A DNA stretch of 60,872 nucleotides from Mycobacteriaceae bacterium (GTDB taxonomy: Bacteria; Actinomycetota; Actinomycetes; Mycobacteriales; Mycobacteriaceae), in NCBI GenBank assembly GCA_029977845.1, contig JAPOKC010000016.1, forward strand, positions 1-60,872, in the 5' to 3' direction. Below, in pieces: positions 1 to 10,467 of this stretch. Within the stretch, counting starts at the first letter, position 1. Each line of letters opens with the position of its first letter. The position numbers and the translations under genes were made by a program. The notes under the pieces were generated by a model, which saw only the letters and a list, made by a program, of their open reading frames with translations, had not been told where the DNA came from and did not search any database.

Positions 1-2
1 TC

Positions 3-629
3 GGTCGCGTGCTGGTCGCGGTTCTGCTTGCCGTGGCGGGGTTGTTTGTGGGGTCGGGGACCTCGCAGGCGGCGCTGGACAATCAGATGAGTCTGGTTGA
101 CGGCAAGGGCCGCACGATGACGATTCAGCAGTGGGACACCTTTCTGGATGGGGTGTTCCCGTTGGATCGCAACCGGTTGACCCGGGAGTGGTTCCATTCG
201 GGTAAGGCGGTCTACAGCGTGGCCGGGCCGGGGGCCGCTGATTTCGCCGGCACGTTGGAGTTGGGTTATCAGGTGGGCTTCCCGTGGTCGTTGGGGGTGG
301 GGATCAACTTCTCCTACACCACGCCGAACATCCTGCTCGATGACGTCTCGATCTCCCCGTTGGGTTTCAACCCGTTGGGTTCGGTGATCACCCCGAACCT
401 GTTCCCGGGTGTGTCGATCTCCTCGGATCTGGGTAATGGTCCCGGTATTCAGGAGGTGGCGACGTTCTCGGTGGACGTCGAGGGTCCGGAGGGTTCGGTG
501 GCGGTGTCCAACGCCCACGGCACGGTGACCGGTGCTGCCGGTGGTGTGCTGCTGCGTCCGTTCGCCCGGCTGATCTCCAAGGCCGGAGACAGCGTCACCA
601 CCTACGGCGAACCCTGGAACATGAACTGA
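3..629 (+). CDS. MspA-family outer-membrane porin, 5' end outside the window
   Basis: Octameric mycomembrane channel for small hydrophilic solutes. The reading frame is open from base 3 with no credible start, so the first residues lie upstream; a GTG at base 9 lies inside the signal peptide. The signal peptide ends near SQA and the mature chain begins ALDNQMSLVDG, close to MspA. QQWDTF, PLDRNRLTREWFHSG, FPWSLGVGINFSY, SNAHGTVTGAAGGV and the end YGEPWNMN are all family hallmarks. In MspA the pore constriction carries Asp90, Asp91 and Asp93; here the segment reads LLDDVSIS, so the first two acidic residues are kept and the third is Ser. Length matches the family. It is convergent with dapC. 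Such porins mark fast-growing mycobacteria. Confidence 0.92.
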   Translation, partial: GRVLVAVLLAVAGLFVGSGTSQAALDNQMSLVDGKGRTMTIQQWDTFLDGVFPLDRNRLTREWFHSGKAVYSVAGPGAADFAGTLELGYQVGFPWSLGVGINFSYTTPNILLDDVSISPLGFNPLGSVITPNLFPGVSISSDLGNGPGIQEVATFSVDVEGPEGSVAVSNAHGTVTGAAGGVLLRPFARLISKAGDSVTTYGEPWNMN

Positions 630-630
630 T

Positions 631-1767
631 TCAGCCGCGCTGGGAGCTCAGCCGCTGTACCGCGGCCGCCACGCGTTCGTCGGTGGCCGTCATCGCAACA
701 CGCACATGTCGTGCGCCGGCCGGTCCGTAGAAATCGCCGGGCGCCACCAGGATTCCGCGTTGTGCCAGCCAGTCAACGGTCGCACGGCACGGCTCGTCAC
801 GGGTGACCCACAGATACAGCCCGGCCTCGGAATGTTCAACGGTGAAGCCGGCGCCGCGGAAGGCCTCGAGCAGCACCCGTCGACGACTCGCATAGCGATC
901 GCGCTGAGCGATCTCGTGCTCGTCGTCATCGAGTGCGGCCACCATCGCGGCCTGAACCGGTCCGGGCACCATCATTCCGGCGTGCTTGCGCACCGCCAGC
1001 AGTTCGGCGACCACCGCGGCGTCGCCGGCCACGAAGCCGGCTCGATACCCGGCGAGTGACGAACTCTTCGACAGCGAATGCACGGCGAGCAGTCCGCTGT
1101 GGTCACCGCCGCACACCGATGGATGCAACACCGAGTACGGCTGCTCGTCCCAGGCCAGTCCCAGATAGCACTCATCGGAGACCACGAGCGCCCCGCGTTC
1201 CCGGGCCCACTCGACGACCTTGCGCAGATGATCCGCGCCCAGCACCCGCCCGGTGGGGTTGCTCGGGGAGTTCAGGAAGATCAACGCCGGCGACTGCGGC
1301 CCGAGTTGGGTCAGCGAGTCCGCCGGAATCACCTGCGCCCCGGCCAGCCGGGCGCCCACCTCATAGGTCGGGTACGCCAGTTCCGGAATCACCACCACAT
1401 CGTCGGAACCCAGGCCCACCAGGGTCGGCAGCCAGGCGATGAGTTCCTTGGTCCCGATCACCGGCAGAACGGCATGCTCACCGAGCCCGGTCACGCCGTA
1501 TCGGCGGGCCAGGGCCGCCGCCGCCGAAGACCGCAACTCTGCGGTCCCGGCGGTCATGGGGTAGCCCGGGGACGCGGAGGCCTCGGCCAGCGCCGCCCGG
1601 ATCACCGGTGCGACGGGATCGACCGGGGTTCCCACCGAGAGATCGACGATGCCGCCCGGATGGGCTCGTGCCGCCGCTGCCGCGTCAGCCAGGGTGTCCC
1701 AGGGGAAGACCGGCAGCGACTGCGAGACCGGACGCCGGGCGGCCCGCAGTGGCGGGTTCGCCGTCAG
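631..1767 (-). CDS. dapC: N-succinyldiaminopimelate aminotransferase (DapC), start codon unusual
   Basis: PLP-dependent class I/II aminotransferase of the succinylase branch of lysine/meso-DAP synthesis. SPSNPTG (substrate contacts) and SLSKSSSLAGYR (Schiff-base Lys, residue 234 of the long form) are visible. Homologous sequence (LPVFPWDTLAD, GIVDLSVGTP) continues upstream of the first GTG at 1635, but no ATG, GTG or TTG exists in that stretch. The longest frame begins at CTG 1767, overlapping the fdxC stop as CTGA, giving 378 aa; the M. tuberculosis protein is about 362 aa. Its GTG start corresponds to a GTC here. I infer translation coupled to fdxC from a non-canonical codon. Automated calls would probably start at 1635 and lose about 44 residues. 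Function is confident, start is not. Confidence 0.85.
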   Translation of the reverse strand: MTANPPLRAARRPVSQSLPVFPWDTLADAAAAARAHPGGIVDLSVGTPVDPVAPVIRAALAEASASPGYPMTAGTAELRSSAAAALARRYGVTGLGEHAVLPVIGTKELIAWLPTLVGLGSDDVVVIPELAYPTYEVGARLAGAQVIPADSLTQLGPQSPALIFLNSPSNPTGRVLGADHLRKVVEWARERGALVVSDECYLGLAWDEQPYSVLHPSVCGGDHSGLLAVHSLSKSSSLAGYRAGFVAGDAAVVAELLAVRKHAGMMVPGPVQAAMVAALDDDEHEIAQRDRYASRRRVLLEAFRGAGFTVEHSEAGLYLWVTRDEPCRATVDWLAQRGILVAPGDFYGPAGARHVRVAMTATDERVAAAVQRLSSQRG

Positions 1768-2090
1768 TCGTCCTCGCCCTTGGGCGGGAGATCCTTGATC
1801 ACCTGCGGGTCGTTCTCGGTCATGCCGACCTTTGACGCCCCGCCGGGCGAGCCCAATTCGACGAAGAAATCAGCGTTGAGCTGGGTCCACTGCGACGATT
1901 GATCCGGGACGTCGTCCTCGTAGTAGATCGCCTCCACCGGGCACACCGGCTCGCAGGCGCCGCAGTCCACACACTCATCGGGGTGGATGTAGAGCTGGCG
2001 AGCGCCCTCGTAGATGCAGTCGACCGGGCATTCCTCGATACATGCCTTGTCCTTGATGTCGACGCAGGCTTCGGTGATCACGTACGTCAC
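1764..2090 (-). CDS. fdxC: Seven-iron ferredoxin (FdxC/FdxA type)
   Basis: Small electron carrier of 108 aa with eight cysteines at 9, 17, 21, 25, 40, 43, 46 and 50. The spacing C-x7-C-x3-C-x3-C followed by C-x2-C-x2-C-x3-C-P is that of actinobacterial 3Fe-4S/4Fe-4S ferredoxins. The acidic C-terminal extension (MTENDPQVIKDLPP) is also typical. The start is GTG, supported by a GAGGAG ribosome site 8 nt upstream. It precedes dapC with an overlap, as Rv1177-Rv1178 do in M. tuberculosis. Likely partners are cytochromes P450 or other oxidoreductases; the local context does not name one. Confidence 0.95.
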   Translation of the reverse strand: MTYVITEACVDIKDKACIEECPVDCIYEGARQLYIHPDECVDCGACEPVCPVEAIYYEDDVPDQSSQWTQLNADFFVELGSPGGASKVGMTENDPQVIKDLPPKGEDD

Positions 2091-2175
2091 GGGAGGTTCT
2101 CCTCGATGTCCTCGTCTTGATAACTGGTCGCATGTCTGTCGTTTCCCGGTAGGGCGACCGGAGCAATAGTGTGCC

Positions 2176-4704
2176 CTATGACCCCGCTGGTACCGATACT
2201 AGGGGGGCGTACGTCGTGGTTCGCTGGCGGGCGGGTCGGCCGATCCCCTCGGCGATCGCGACCAGTTCCGCGACGGTCTTCGATGAGCCGAACTGCGAAC
2301 CGGCCATCCGGGAGATGGTCTCCTCCATCAGGGTGCCGCCCAGGTCGTTCGCACCGCCGCCCAGCATCACCTGGGTCCGCTCGGCGCCGAGTTTCACCCA
2401 GCTGGTCTGGATGTGGGAGATCCGCCCGTGCAGCATGATCCGGGCCAGCGCATGCACCGCCCGGTTGTCGCGATGGGTCGGTCCCGGGCGGGCCGCACCG
2501 GCCAGATAGAGCGGCGATGACTGGTGAACGAACGGCAGCGGCACGAATTCGGTGAAACCGGCTGTCCGGTCCTGGATCCCCCGAAGCACGTTGAGATGGC
2601 CGACCCAGTGCGCCGGTGTGTCGACGTGGCCGTACATCATCGTCGAACTCGACCGCAGACCCACCTCGTGGGCGGTGCTGATGACCTCGACCCACAGCGC
2701 GGTCGGCAACTTGCCCTTGGTGAGCACCCAGCGAACCTCGTCGTCGAGGATCTCGGCTGCCGTCCCGGGAATGGTGTCCAGTCCGGCCTCCCGCAGGGCG
2801 ATCAGCCAGTCGCGAATGGCCATACCGCTCCTGGTCGCGCCGTTGGCGATCTCCATCGGGGAGAACGCGTGCACGTGCATCGAGGGCACCCGGTCCTTGA
2901 CCGCACGAACCAGGTCCGCGTACCCGGTGACCGGTAACTCCGGGTCGATACCGCCCTGCATGCAGACCTCGGTGGCGCCGGCGACGTGGGCCTCCCAGGC
3001 CCGATCGGCGACATCCTGGGCAGAAAGCGAGAACGCGTCGGCGTCGCCCTTGCGCTGCGCGAAGGCGCAGAACCGGCAGCCGGTGTAGCAGATGTTGGTG
3101 AAGTTGATGTTGCGGTTCACCACGAAGGTGACGTCATCGCCCACGACATCCTTGCGCAGCGAATCAGCAAGAGCGGCAACAGCATCCAGCGCAGGACCGT
3201 CCGCGGTGGCCAGGGCGAGATAGTCGGCGTCGCTGCAGCCGGCCGGATCACGTTCTGCCGAGCGCAGCGCGGCGGCCACGTCGGTGTCGATCCGTTCGGG
3301 TGCCCTCGCCGACAGTTCACCGACCCGCTCACGCACCGAGTCCCAGTCCCCGAATGCGCTGTCCAGGTCGCTGCGGGCAGCGGTGCGCCGTCCTTCGCCG
3401 TCGATCGCGGTGTTCAGGTCGGTCCGGCCCAGCGAGGCGAGAGCCTGATCGGGCTCCTGCCATGGCCGGCCCACCGGATTGACGTCGAGGGCATAACCCG
3501 TCGCCGGGTCGGCCAGGGCCGCCACGTGACCGGCCACTCGCGGATCGATCCACCCGGCGCCGGCCTGGACGTACCGGGGTTGGGCCGTGAGACGTTGCAC
3601 CAGTTCGTATCCGGCCTCCGCGGTGATCGCAGCCAGTTCGTCCAGAGCCGGCCAGGGCCGTTCGGGGTTGACGTGGTCCGGGGTCAGCGGAGAGACCCCA
3701 CCCCAGTCATCCACCCCGGCGCCGATCAGAGCCAGGCACTCCTCGCGCGACACCAGGTTCGGCGGCGCCTGCACCCGCATATCGGGGCCCAGCACCAACC
3801 GGGTCACCGCGACGCAGGCGATGAAATCGTCGAAATCGGCGTCCGGCGCCGAGGCCATCGCGGTGCGGTCCTTGGCGCGGAAGTTCTGCACGATCACTTC
3901 CTGGATGTGCCCGAACTCCTTGTGCAGACGACGGATCGTGTGCACGGTGTCGGCCCGCTCATCCAGCGTCTCCCCGATACCGACCAGCAGGCCGGTGGTG
4001 AACGGGATAGACAGCCGACCGGCGTCGGTCAGCGTGCGCACCCGCACCGCCGGATCCTTGTCGGGACTGCCGTAGTGCGCCAGCCCCCTGGTCTCGAACA
4101 GCCGCCGCGACGTGGTCTCGAGCATCATGCCCATCGAGGGGGCCACCGGCTTGAGCTTGGACAGTTCGGCCCAGCTCATCACCCCCGGATTGAGATGGGG
4201 AAGCAGACCGGTCTCCTCGAGAACCCGGATGGCCATCGCCCGGACGTAGTCCAGGGTGGAGTCGTAACCGCGCTCGTCGAGCCACTCACCTGCCTCCGGC
4301 CAGCGGTCCTCCGGACGGTCACCGAGGGTGAAAAGCGCTTCCTTGCAACCCATCTCGGCACCGCGGGCGGCGATGTCGATGATCTCGTCGGGCTCGAGGT
4401 ACATCCCGCGGCCCTCGGCCCGCAACTTGCCCGGCACCGTCACGAACGTGCAGTAGTGGCAGGTGTCACGGCACAGCTGCGTCACCGGGATGAAGACCTT
4501 GCGCGAGTACGAGACCGGCAGTCCGCCCCGAGGCCCGGTACGACCGGCCGATCGAAGTCCGGCGTCACGCACCCGCGCCGCGCTGGCGCACAGATCGGCG
4601 AGGTCCGCCCCGCGGGCGGTCATCGCGATCGCCGCCTCGTCGGCGTTGAGCGCGACGCCGTCACGGGCACGCCGCAGCACTCGTCGCAGCGCAGCGGAAG
4701 ACAT
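2176..4704 (-). CDS. fbiC: FO synthase FbiC (fused CofG/CofH radical SAM enzyme)
   Basis: Makes the deazaflavin FO of coenzyme F420 from tyrosine and the pyrimidine of the riboflavin pathway. At 842 aa it has two radical-SAM halves. The CofG half carries C78-x3-C82-x2-C85 (CRDTCHYC) and the CofH half C539-x3-C543-x2-C546 (CYTGCRFC). Long stretches match M. tuberculosis FbiC by eye ([43 protein letters not shown]). The frame is open upstream to 5019, but homology begins at [17 protein letters not shown] residues, so ATG 4704 is chosen. TACTGT, 7 nt upstream, suggests a nearly leaderless mRNA; GTG 4710 is the alternative. The F420-binding split-barrel gene at 18.9 kb is a possible user of the product. 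Confidence 0.96.
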   Translation of the reverse strand: MSSAALRRVLRRARDGVALNADEAAIAMTARGADLADLCASAARVRDAGLRSAGRTGPRGGLPVSYSRKVFIPVTQLCRDTCHYCTFVTVPGKLRAEGRGMYLEPDEIIDIAARGAEMGCKEALFTLGDRPEDRWPEAGEWLDERGYDSTLDYVRAMAIRVLEETGLLPHLNPGVMSWAELSKLKPVAPSMGMMLETTSRRLFETRGLAHYGSPDKDPAVRVRTLTDAGRLSIPFTTGLLVGIGETLDERADTVHTIRRLHKEFGHIQEVIVQNFRAKDRTAMASAPDADFDDFIACVAVTRLVLGPDMRVQAPPNLVSREECLALIGAGVDDWGGVSPLTPDHVNPERPWPALDELAAITAEAGYELVQRLTAQPRYVQAGAGWIDPRVAGHVAALADPATGYALDVNPVGRPWQEPDQALASLGRTDLNTAIDGEGRRTAARSDLDSAFGDWDSVRERVGELSARAPERIDTDVAAALRSAERDPAGCSDADYLALATADGPALDAVAALADSLRKDVVGDDVTFVVNRNINFTNICYTGCRFCAFAQRKGDADAFSLSAQDVADRAWEAHVAGATEVCMQGGIDPELPVTGYADLVRAVKDRVPSMHVHAFSPMEIANGATRSGMAIRDWLIALREAGLDTIPGTAAEILDDEVRWVLTKGKLPTALWVEVISTAHEVGLRSSSTMMYGHVDTPAHWVGHLNVLRGIQDRTAGFTEFVPLPFVHQSSPLYLAGAARPGPTHRDNRAVHALARIMLHGRISHIQTSWVKLGAERTQVMLGGGANDLGGTLMEETISRMAGSQFGSSKTVAELVAIAEGIGRPARQRTTTYAPLVSVPAGS

Positions 4705-4711
4705 GCTCACC

Positions 4712-4717
4712 ACAGTA
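4712..4717 (-). promoter_or_regulatory. Putative -10 element of fbiC
   Basis: TACTGT on the minus strand fits the mycobacterial TANNNT -10 consensus and stands 7 nt before the fbiC ATG. No Shine-Dalgarno is seen. This predicts a leaderless or very short-leader mRNA. Confidence 0.4.
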
Positions 4718-4754
4718 ATACCGGCCCAGGCTGTGAAATTCTCAGCTTGCGACG

Positions 4755-4760
4755 TACACT
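4755..4760 (+). promoter_or_regulatory. Putative -10 element of the secreted-protein gene at 4796
   Basis: TACACT, with a weak -35-like GTGAAA 16 nt upstream at 4733-4738. It faces the fbiC promoter, giving a compact divergent control region of about 90 bp. Confidence 0.35.
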
Positions 4761-4795
4761 CGCCGCACTGCCCCAGCAAACAAATGAGGTGTGCG

Positions 4796-5482
4796 ATGAG
4801 CCAGTCCGTCGGAGTCTCGAACCGTTCGTTTCTGACCGCCGGTGTGAGCGCCGCGATGGCCGGCGCCGTGGCGCTCACCCCGGTGATCGTCTCCCAACCG
4901 GCCAAGGTGGCCGTGGCGCCGATCCATCTGGTCGCGCCACCGATCCAGCTGGCCTCGGTCGGCAGCGATATCAAAGCGCTGTACAACGCAGCTGAGCCGT
5001 GGGCCGCGTACGCCGCCACCCTGGCCGACTACGCGATGAGCTTCGTGCCGGGCCTGTGGTGGATCGCCCCGGCGATCGACCTGGCCTACTTCTCCATCGA
5101 ACCGCTCGTCCAGGCCGGGGTGTACAGCTTCGCCGACCTCATCGATCTCGACTTCGCGCAAATCCCGATCGACATCCAGGCCGGCGTCCAGGAGGCGGCG
5201 ACGAACTTCGTCAACTACGGACTCGCGTGGCTCGGCAGCCTGGTGCCACTGCCACCGCTGCCCCCGCTGCCGCCGTTCCCGGGCGCCGCGGTGCGCAGCC
5301 CGGCGGCCCACGCCCTCGGTCCACGCGCCGCCGCTGCCGTGGCGGCCGCCGCCGCGGATGCGCCGTCGGCCACCGTCACCACTGCGCGTTCCCGCCGTGA
5401 TGTGGCCACTCGCGCCCAGCGCGCCGCCGCACCGGCAGCCGCAGCCGGCGCGGCCACTCAGAAATCCCGGCGCAGCAGGTAG
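4796..5482 (+). CDS. Secreted or membrane-associated protein of unknown function
   Basis: 228 aa. The N-terminus has a long Ala/Val-rich segment (residues 10-35) that could be a signal or anchor. A hydrophobic middle follows with Trp/Tyr-rich motifs ([28 protein letters not shown]), then a [11 protein letters not shown] run, and a very Ala/Arg-rich C-terminus ending QKSRRSR. GAGG stands 6 nt before ATG 4796; an in-frame ATG at 4784 lacks such a site. The gene sits where I recall PE12 (Rv1172c) in M. tuberculosis, and the YNAxEPW...W..P pattern resembles the hydrophobic part of some PE-associated proteins, but no PE motif is present. The last 25 bp overlap the convergent neighbour. No function is assigned. 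Confidence 0.75.
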   Translation: MSQSVGVSNRSFLTAGVSAAMAGAVALTPVIVSQPAKVAVAPIHLVAPPIQLASVGSDIKALYNAAEPWAAYAATLADYAMSFVPGLWWIAPAIDLAYFSIEPLVQAGVYSFADLIDLDFAQIPIDIQAGVQEAATNFVNYGLAWLGSLVPLPPLPPLPPFPGAAVRSPAAHALGPRAAAAVAAAAADAPSATVTTARSRRDVATRAQRAAAPAAAAGAATQKSRRSR

Positions 5483-5814
5483 GCCGTCGGGAGCGCTCCG
5501 AGGACGAGGAAGATCACCGCGGAGAAGGCCATCAGCCCGCTTCCGCCGAACACGATGTCGCCCCCTGGTCCGCCGAGGGTGAGGATGGCCACGGTGGCCA
5601 GCCAGGTCCACAGCGGCAGTGCCGCCATGCGCTTGGATTCGGTCCAATGGCCGGCGGCCCACACCAGGGCGACGTTGAGCAGACCGCTCAGCGCGGCGGT
5701 GACCGGGAACGGAACCGGTCCCAGGTACAGCGGAAGCAGCAAGGCTCCGGCGAGCGCCGACAGGACACCGTCGACGGCCAGCAACCCGAGGACCATGCGG
5801 CTGCCGGGCATCAT
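5458..5814 (-). CDS. Small integral membrane protein downstream of mshB
   Basis: 118 aa with about four hydrophobic helices ([73 protein letters not shown]). The start ATG overlaps the mshB stop by 4 nt (ATGA); a second ATG follows directly at 5811. It is the positional counterpart of Rv1171. Coupling to mshB suggests co-expression, but nothing in the sequence links it to mycothiol chemistry. Function unknown. Confidence 0.8.
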   Translation of the reverse strand: MMPGSRMVLGLLAVDGVLSALAGALLLPLYLGPVPFPVTAALSGLLNVALVWAAGHWTESKRMAALPLWTWLATVAILTLGGPGGDIVFGGSGLMAFSAVIFLVLGALPTAYLLRRDF

Positions 5815-6683
5815 CGGGATTCGAGGTCCAGTCCCGCGAAAAGGTCGTGCTCCCAACCCTTTTCGTCGGTCTCACCGGGTTGGCCCGACACCAGCACGTA
5901 GTGCTCGGCGGACACCACCGGTAACACCAGCTTGTTGGAGAGCGTGAAGGCCCTTCCCGTCGGACCGACGGTGATCTGCGTGGCGTGCGCCGACATGGCC
6001 GCGATCTTGGCCGGCAGATGCTCCGGCGCCTCGATGACGGCGGTGATCTGATCATCCCGGTACCCGAAGGATGCGTCCTCGGGCAGCCAGATCCAGTCCT
6101 GGTGGGTGTCGGCGGGCACGAGCCCGTCGAGACCGGCGCGGAACGTGCCGGCCGCGGTGACGGTCCAGTAGAACTTGGGCACCGTCCAACGTCCGGCCGC
6201 CGCATCGATCGCCGCCGTGGTGACCTTGTGGGCCTGGATGTGGTCGGGATGGCCATAACCGCCGTCGGGGTCGTAGGTGACGACGACATGCGGACGCAGT
6301 TCGGCGATCTCGCCGGCGAGTTGGTCGACCAGGACGTCGAAATCCGCGCCGACGAATGTCGTCCTCCCCCGCGACGCCGTGCCCGGCATCCCCGAGTCGC
6401 GCCAGCGTCCGGCACCGCCGAGGAACCGTGGACCGCGCACCCCGAGTGCGTTCAGCGCCGCAGTCAGTTCCCCGATCCGGTAGCCCCCGAGTTGATCCGC
6501 GTGATTCACATCCAGCCCGGCCCACCGGTCGCCGATCACCTCACCCTCCTCACCCAGGGTGCATGTCAGAACGGTGACCTCCGCGCCACGCTCGACATAC
6601 CGGGCGATGGTCACCCCGTTGCCGATCGTCTCGTCGTCGGGATGGGCGTGCACGAACAACACCCGCGGGGCGCACGGCGTCAC
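5811..6683 (-). CDS. mshB: GlcNAc-Ins deacetylase MshB (mycothiol synthesis)
   Basis: Zinc-dependent LmbE-family deacetylase that removes acetate from 1D-myo-inosityl GlcNAc, the second step of mycothiol synthesis. 290 aa. AHPDDE at 13-18 supplies metal ligands His14 and Asp17 and the general base Asp16. YGHPDH near 143-148 supplies the remaining histidine ligand. [14 protein letters not shown] and [13 protein letters not shown] are MshB-type rather than general LmbE. The GTG start overlaps the lpqW stop (GTGA). It is shorter than the M. tuberculosis protein in the loop after the GHPDH motif. Confidence 0.95.
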   Translation of the reverse strand: MTPCAPRVLFVHAHPDDETIGNGVTIARYVERGAEVTVLTCTLGEEGEVIGDRWAGLDVNHADQLGGYRIGELTAALNALGVRGPRFLGGAGRWRDSGMPGTASRGRTTFVGADFDVLVDQLAGEIAELRPHVVVTYDPDGGYGHPDHIQAHKVTTAAIDAAAGRWTVPKFYWTVTAAGTFRAGLDGLVPADTHQDWIWLPEDASFGYRDDQITAVIEAPEHLPAKIAAMSAHATQITVGPTGRAFTLSNKLVLPVVSAEHYVLVSGQPGETDEKGWEHDLFAGLDLESR

Positions 6684-8506
6684 TGGGGCACCTTGAACCA
6701 GGTGCCGGCATCACCGACGATGCCGATCGGCACCGCACCGGTGAGGCTGACATTGCCGACGCTCGGCCCGGCAGCCACGATCGTGCTGTCCTGAAGGATC
6801 GGCATGACCGTCGACATCGCCCACAGCCGTGATTCGACACCGGCGATCACCTCGTTGACGTTCAGCGAACCGTCCAGTGCCCCATCGATTCTGCGCTGAA
6901 TCCCGCGATCGCAGATACCGGTCAGGTTGGACGGCGCACGCACCAGGACCGCGTTGTCCGGCGGGGCCGGCTTCCCCGGCGAGGCGGGCGGACCGGGCAG
7001 CGGCGCGGCGGGCGCCGGGACACCGGGCGGCGGTGTCGCCTCCAGGGCCGGACAGCCGAAACGCGATGCCATCGCGGTCGCGAGGTCCCCGCCGGCAGCC
7101 TGCCAGCCGACGATCGCATCGACACGGTTGTTCACCAGCGCGGCGCCGTAGAGCACCGGCGGGTCCAGCGGCAGCACGGTCGCCGCGATCCCCGCACTGC
7201 GCAACTGGTCGGCGGCGGTGTTGGCGACGGCGACCGACGTCGGGTCGTTGGCGGCGGCGCCGATCACCAGCGACAGAATCTGACCGTCCTTGCTGATGCG
7301 GCCCCGCGAGGTCGATGGCTCCGCCGCGTTGCTGTCGACCTCGAAGCCGGCCTCGGCGAACAACTCCAGCGCGCCGCTGCGGCCGATCGCCGGCGGAGCG
7401 GTGGCGACGTACCCCGGGTCACTGGGCGAGCGTACGAGCGCCTGATCCAACGTGACCGAGTTATCGCTGCCGGCCCCGACCGCGGCCAGCAGATCGACGT
7501 CCAGCAGGCCCAGAATCGCCTTGCGCACAACGGGATCCGACAATTTCGGTTCCTGCGCGCGCAGGGTCAGCTGCATGGTCCGTGGCGTGATGAGCCGGGC
7601 CGTGCGCACATCCGGGATCGCCGAGAGTTGGGCTAACGCGGCCGCGCCGCCGTGCACCTGTGCCACCTGGGTGTCGCCGTTTCGGATCGAATCGGCCAGC
7701 GCCGCGGGCGCTCCGGCGCGACGGAACAGCACTTGGTCCGGTTTGGCCGGTGCCCCCCAGAATCTGTCATTGCGCGCCAGCAGGATCTCGTCGCGCTGCG
7801 GGTCGATCGTGTCCACCCGGAACTGACCGCCGGTCACCGGCAATGTCTTGACCAATCCGGCCGAGAAGCCGCCCGGGGCGTCCTTGACGATGTGGGCCGG
7901 CAGCAGATCGTTGAACAGTTCGCGCCATGCCGGGTAGGGCTGGGAGAAGGTGACCACCGCCGTCTTGCCGCCGTCGACCGACTGGACTCCGGTGATCAGG
8001 TCATAGCCCGCCGGGTCGACCACCCCGGGCTGGCTGACCATCTGGCGCCACAGGTACCAGAAGTCGTCGGCCGCGATCGGTGCGTTGTCGGTCCAGGCCG
8101 CCTCCGGCCGGATCTTGTAGGTCACCGTGAACGGACTGACACCGGTGACGTCGGCGGACACCAGCAGCGACGGGTCCATCTCCCAGCGCGATCCGGTGGC
8201 CGTCACCGGATCCGGCACAGGCCGAAAGGAACTCGGGAACACCAGTGCGGCGATCGCGGCGTTGACCGGCGACTGATCGGAGAGCAGGTGCGGGTTGAAG
8301 CCGGCGCCGATCGCGTCGATCGCCACGATGATCTGGGCCGCCTTGGGAGCCGGCGCCGCGGACTGGGTCGTCGCGGTGCTCTGCGGCGCCGGCGGCGGGT
8401 CGACGGTGCAGCCCCCTACGGCGACCGCCACCGACAGCAGCGCGCCGGCTGTTCGCGGGCGACGCGGTCGGGGTGGCACGGGTTTCAGGGTATCGACCCC
8501 GACCAC
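6680..8506 (-). CDS. lpqW: Lipoprotein LpqW, solute-binding-protein fold (PIM/LAM control)
   Basis: 608 aa. A twin-Arg/Pro-rich N-terminus leads into a signal peptide with lipobox VGGC (Cys33), then a family 5 extracellular solute-binding domain (DppA/OppA-like). In mycobacteria LpqW is not a classic importer; genetic work in M. smegmatis ties it to the balance between polar PIMs and LM/LAM, acting with PimE. The pimE gene is present 3 kb away. GTG 8506 is the first start after typA; an in-frame GTG at 8479 would also leave a signal peptide. The operon order typA-lpqW-mshB matches M. tuberculosis. Confidence 0.9.
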   Translation of the reverse strand: MVGVDTLKPVPPRPRRPRTAGALLSVAVAVGGCTVDPPPAPQSTATTQSAAPAPKAAQIIVAIDAIGAGFNPHLLSDQSPVNAAIAALVFPSSFRPVPDPVTATGSRWEMDPSLLVSADVTGVSPFTVTYKIRPEAAWTDNAPIAADDFWYLWRQMVSQPGVVDPAGYDLITGVQSVDGGKTAVVTFSQPYPAWRELFNDLLPAHIVKDAPGGFSAGLVKTLPVTGGQFRVDTIDPQRDEILLARNDRFWGAPAKPDQVLFRRAGAPAALADSIRNGDTQVAQVHGGAAALAQLSAIPDVRTARLITPRTMQLTLRAQEPKLSDPVVRKAILGLLDVDLLAAVGAGSDNSVTLDQALVRSPSDPGYVATAPPAIGRSGALELFAEAGFEVDSNAAEPSTSRGRISKDGQILSLVIGAAANDPTSVAVANTAADQLRSAGIAATVLPLDPPVLYGAALVNNRVDAIVGWQAAGGDLATAMASRFGCPALEATPPPGVPAPAAPLPGPPASPGKPAPPDNAVLVRAPSNLTGICDRGIQRRIDGALDGSLNVNEVIAGVESRLWAMSTVMPILQDSTIVAAGPSVGNVSLTGAVPIGIVGDAGTWFKVPQ

Positions 8507-8517
8507 GATCGGCCCGG

Positions 8518-10422
8518 TCAGGCCTTCTGCTGGGCCTTGGCGCGCGACCGGTTACGCGCCCGGGTGGTGGCGTCGAGGTCGACCTTGCGCACCCGGACGA
8601 TCTCCGGGGTGACCTCGACGCACTCATCGGCCGCGCAGAACTCCATCGCCTGTTCCAGATCGAGTTCCATCGGTCGGGCCAGGGTCTCCATCACGTCGGC
8701 GGTGGAGCTGCGCATGTTGGTCAGCTTCTTCTCCCGGGTGACGTTGACGTCGAGGTCCTCGGCGCGCGGGTTGATACCCACGACGTGACCCTCGTAGGTC
8801 TCATCACCCGGCTCGACGAAGAAGGTGCCGCGGTCGGCAAGCTGGATCATCGCGAACGGCGTCACCGAACCGGCGCGGTCACTGACCAGTGAGCCGGTGT
8901 GCCGGGCCCGGATCTCGCCGGCCCAGGGACGGTAGCCGTCGAACACCGCGTTGGCGATGCCGTTGCCGCGGGTCAGCGTCAAAAAGTCGGTGCGGAATCC
9001 GATCAGTCCGCGGGACGGGACGATGAAGTCCATCCGCACCCAACCGGCGGCGTGGTTGGCCATCTCCTCCATGCGCCCCTTGCGGGCGGCCATCAGCTGG
9101 GTGATCGCACCGACGAATTCCTCCGGGCAGTCGATCGTCATCGCCTCGAACGGCTCATGCAGCTTGCCGTCGATGTTGCGGGTGACCACCTGCGGCTTGC
9201 CGACGGTCAACTCGAAACCCTCCCGCCGCATCTGCTCGACGAGCACGGCCAGCGCGAGTTCACCACGACCCTGTACCTCCCAGGCGTCCGGACGGCCGAT
9301 GTCGACGACCCGGATCGACACGTTGCCCACCAGCTCGGTGTCCAAGCGGGACTTCACCATTCGCGCCGTCAACTTGTGACCGGAGACCTTGCCGGCCAGC
9401 GGTGAGCTGTTGGTGCCGATCGTCACCGAGATTGCCGGTTCATCGACGGTGATACGCGGCAGCGCGTGTGCGTGATCGGGATGGGCGAGGGTGTCACCGA
9501 TCATGATCTCCGGCATGCCGGCCACCGCGACGATGTCACCGGCGACCGCCTCATCGGTCGGGTTGCGCTCGACACCGACGGTGGTCAGCAGTTCGGTGAT
9601 CTTGCCGCTGGCGATCACCGGAACGCCGTCGACCTCACGCATCCAGGCCACCTGCTGACCCTTGCGGATCTTGCCGTTGTAGATGCGGATCAGCGCCAGG
9701 CGGCCGAGGAACGCCGAGGCGTCCAGGTTGGTCACCAGCGCCTGCAGTGGGGCCTCCGGATCGCCCTTGGGCGGCGGGATGTGCTTGAGCAGGACGTCGA
9801 AGAGCGGATCGAGGTTCTCGCCATCGGGGTTCTCGCCATTGTCCGGTTGCACGGTGCTGGCGACGCCGGCGCGACCGGAGGCGAACAGCGTGGGCAGGTC
9901 CAATGCGCGCTCGGCGGCCTCCTGCGCCTCGGCGTCCAGATCCGAGGCGACATCGAGCAGCAGATCGTGACTCTCGTGGACGACCTCGTCGATGCGGGCG
10001 TCGGGCCGGTCGGTCTTGTTGACGACGAGGATCACCGGAAGGTGGGCGGCCAGGGCCTTGCGCAACACGAACCGGGTCTGCGGCAGCGGACCCTCGGAGG
10101 CGTCGACGAGCAGTAGAACGCCGTCGACCATGGACAGCCCGCGTTCCACCTCGCCGCCGAAGTCGGCGTGGCCCGGAGTGTCGATGACGTTGATCACCGT
10201 CATGCCGCCATCCGCGTGGTGGCGGTGCACCGCGGTGTTCTTGGCCAGGATCGTGATGCCCTTTTCCTTCTCCAGATCCCCGGAGTCCATCAACCGTTCG
10301 ATGTTGTCGTCACCGCGGTGGGTCAGGGCGCCCGACTGCCGCAGCATGGCGTCGACGAGGGTTGTCTTGCCATGGTCGACGTGCGCCACGATGGCCACGT
10401 TGCGGAAGTCGGGTTGTTTCAC
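8518..10422 (-). CDS. typA: Translational GTPase TypA/BipA
   Basis: Ribosome-binding GTPase of the EF-G/LepA superfamily. 634 aa. G1 AHVDHGKT (13-20), G2 around GITI (55-58), G3 DTPGH (81-85) and G4 NKTD (135-138) are intact. They are followed by domain II and the TypA C-terminal region ([26 protein letters not shown]). The family works in ribosome assembly and stress or cold adaptation. GTG start. It heads the typA-lpqW-mshB operon and leaves 11 nt before lpqW. Confidence 0.96.
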   Translation of the reverse strand: MKQPDFRNVAIVAHVDHGKTTLVDAMLRQSGALTHRGDDNIERLMDSGDLEKEKGITILAKNTAVHRHHADGGMTVINVIDTPGHADFGGEVERGLSMVDGVLLLVDASEGPLPQTRFVLRKALAAHLPVILVVNKTDRPDARIDEVVHESHDLLLDVASDLDAEAQEAAERALDLPTLFASGRAGVASTVQPDNGENPDGENLDPLFDVLLKHIPPPKGDPEAPLQALVTNLDASAFLGRLALIRIYNGKIRKGQQVAWMREVDGVPVIASGKITELLTTVGVERNPTDEAVAGDIVAVAGMPEIMIGDTLAHPDHAHALPRITVDEPAISVTIGTNSSPLAGKVSGHKLTARMVKSRLDTELVGNVSIRVVDIGRPDAWEVQGRGELALAVLVEQMRREGFELTVGKPQVVTRNIDGKLHEPFEAMTIDCPEEFVGAITQLMAARKGRMEEMANHAAGWVRMDFIVPSRGLIGFRTDFLTLTRGNGIANAVFDGYRPWAGEIRARHTGSLVSDRAGSVTPFAMIQLADRGTFFVEPGDETYEGHVVGINPRAEDLDVNVTREKKLTNMRSSTADVMETLARPMELDLEQAMEFCAADECVEVTPEIVRVRKVDLDATTRARNRSRAKAQQKA

Positions 10423-10467
10423 GCCGGTGATTCTGGCAGCGCCGGTACCGGTTCGCGAAAACGGCGG

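Noticed and set aside
2986..4995. Long plus-strand frame opposite fbiC (669 codons)
   Set aside because: Composition is the mirror of a high-GC gene; the minus strand has full FbiC homology.
4705..5019. N-terminal extension of fbiC to 947 aa
   Set aside because: It overlaps the divergent secreted-protein gene, runs past the promoter and has no FbiC homology.
4742..6415. 557-codon minus frame across three genes
   Set aside because: Arg/Pro/Ser-rich shadow of mshB, the small membrane gene and the secreted-protein gene.
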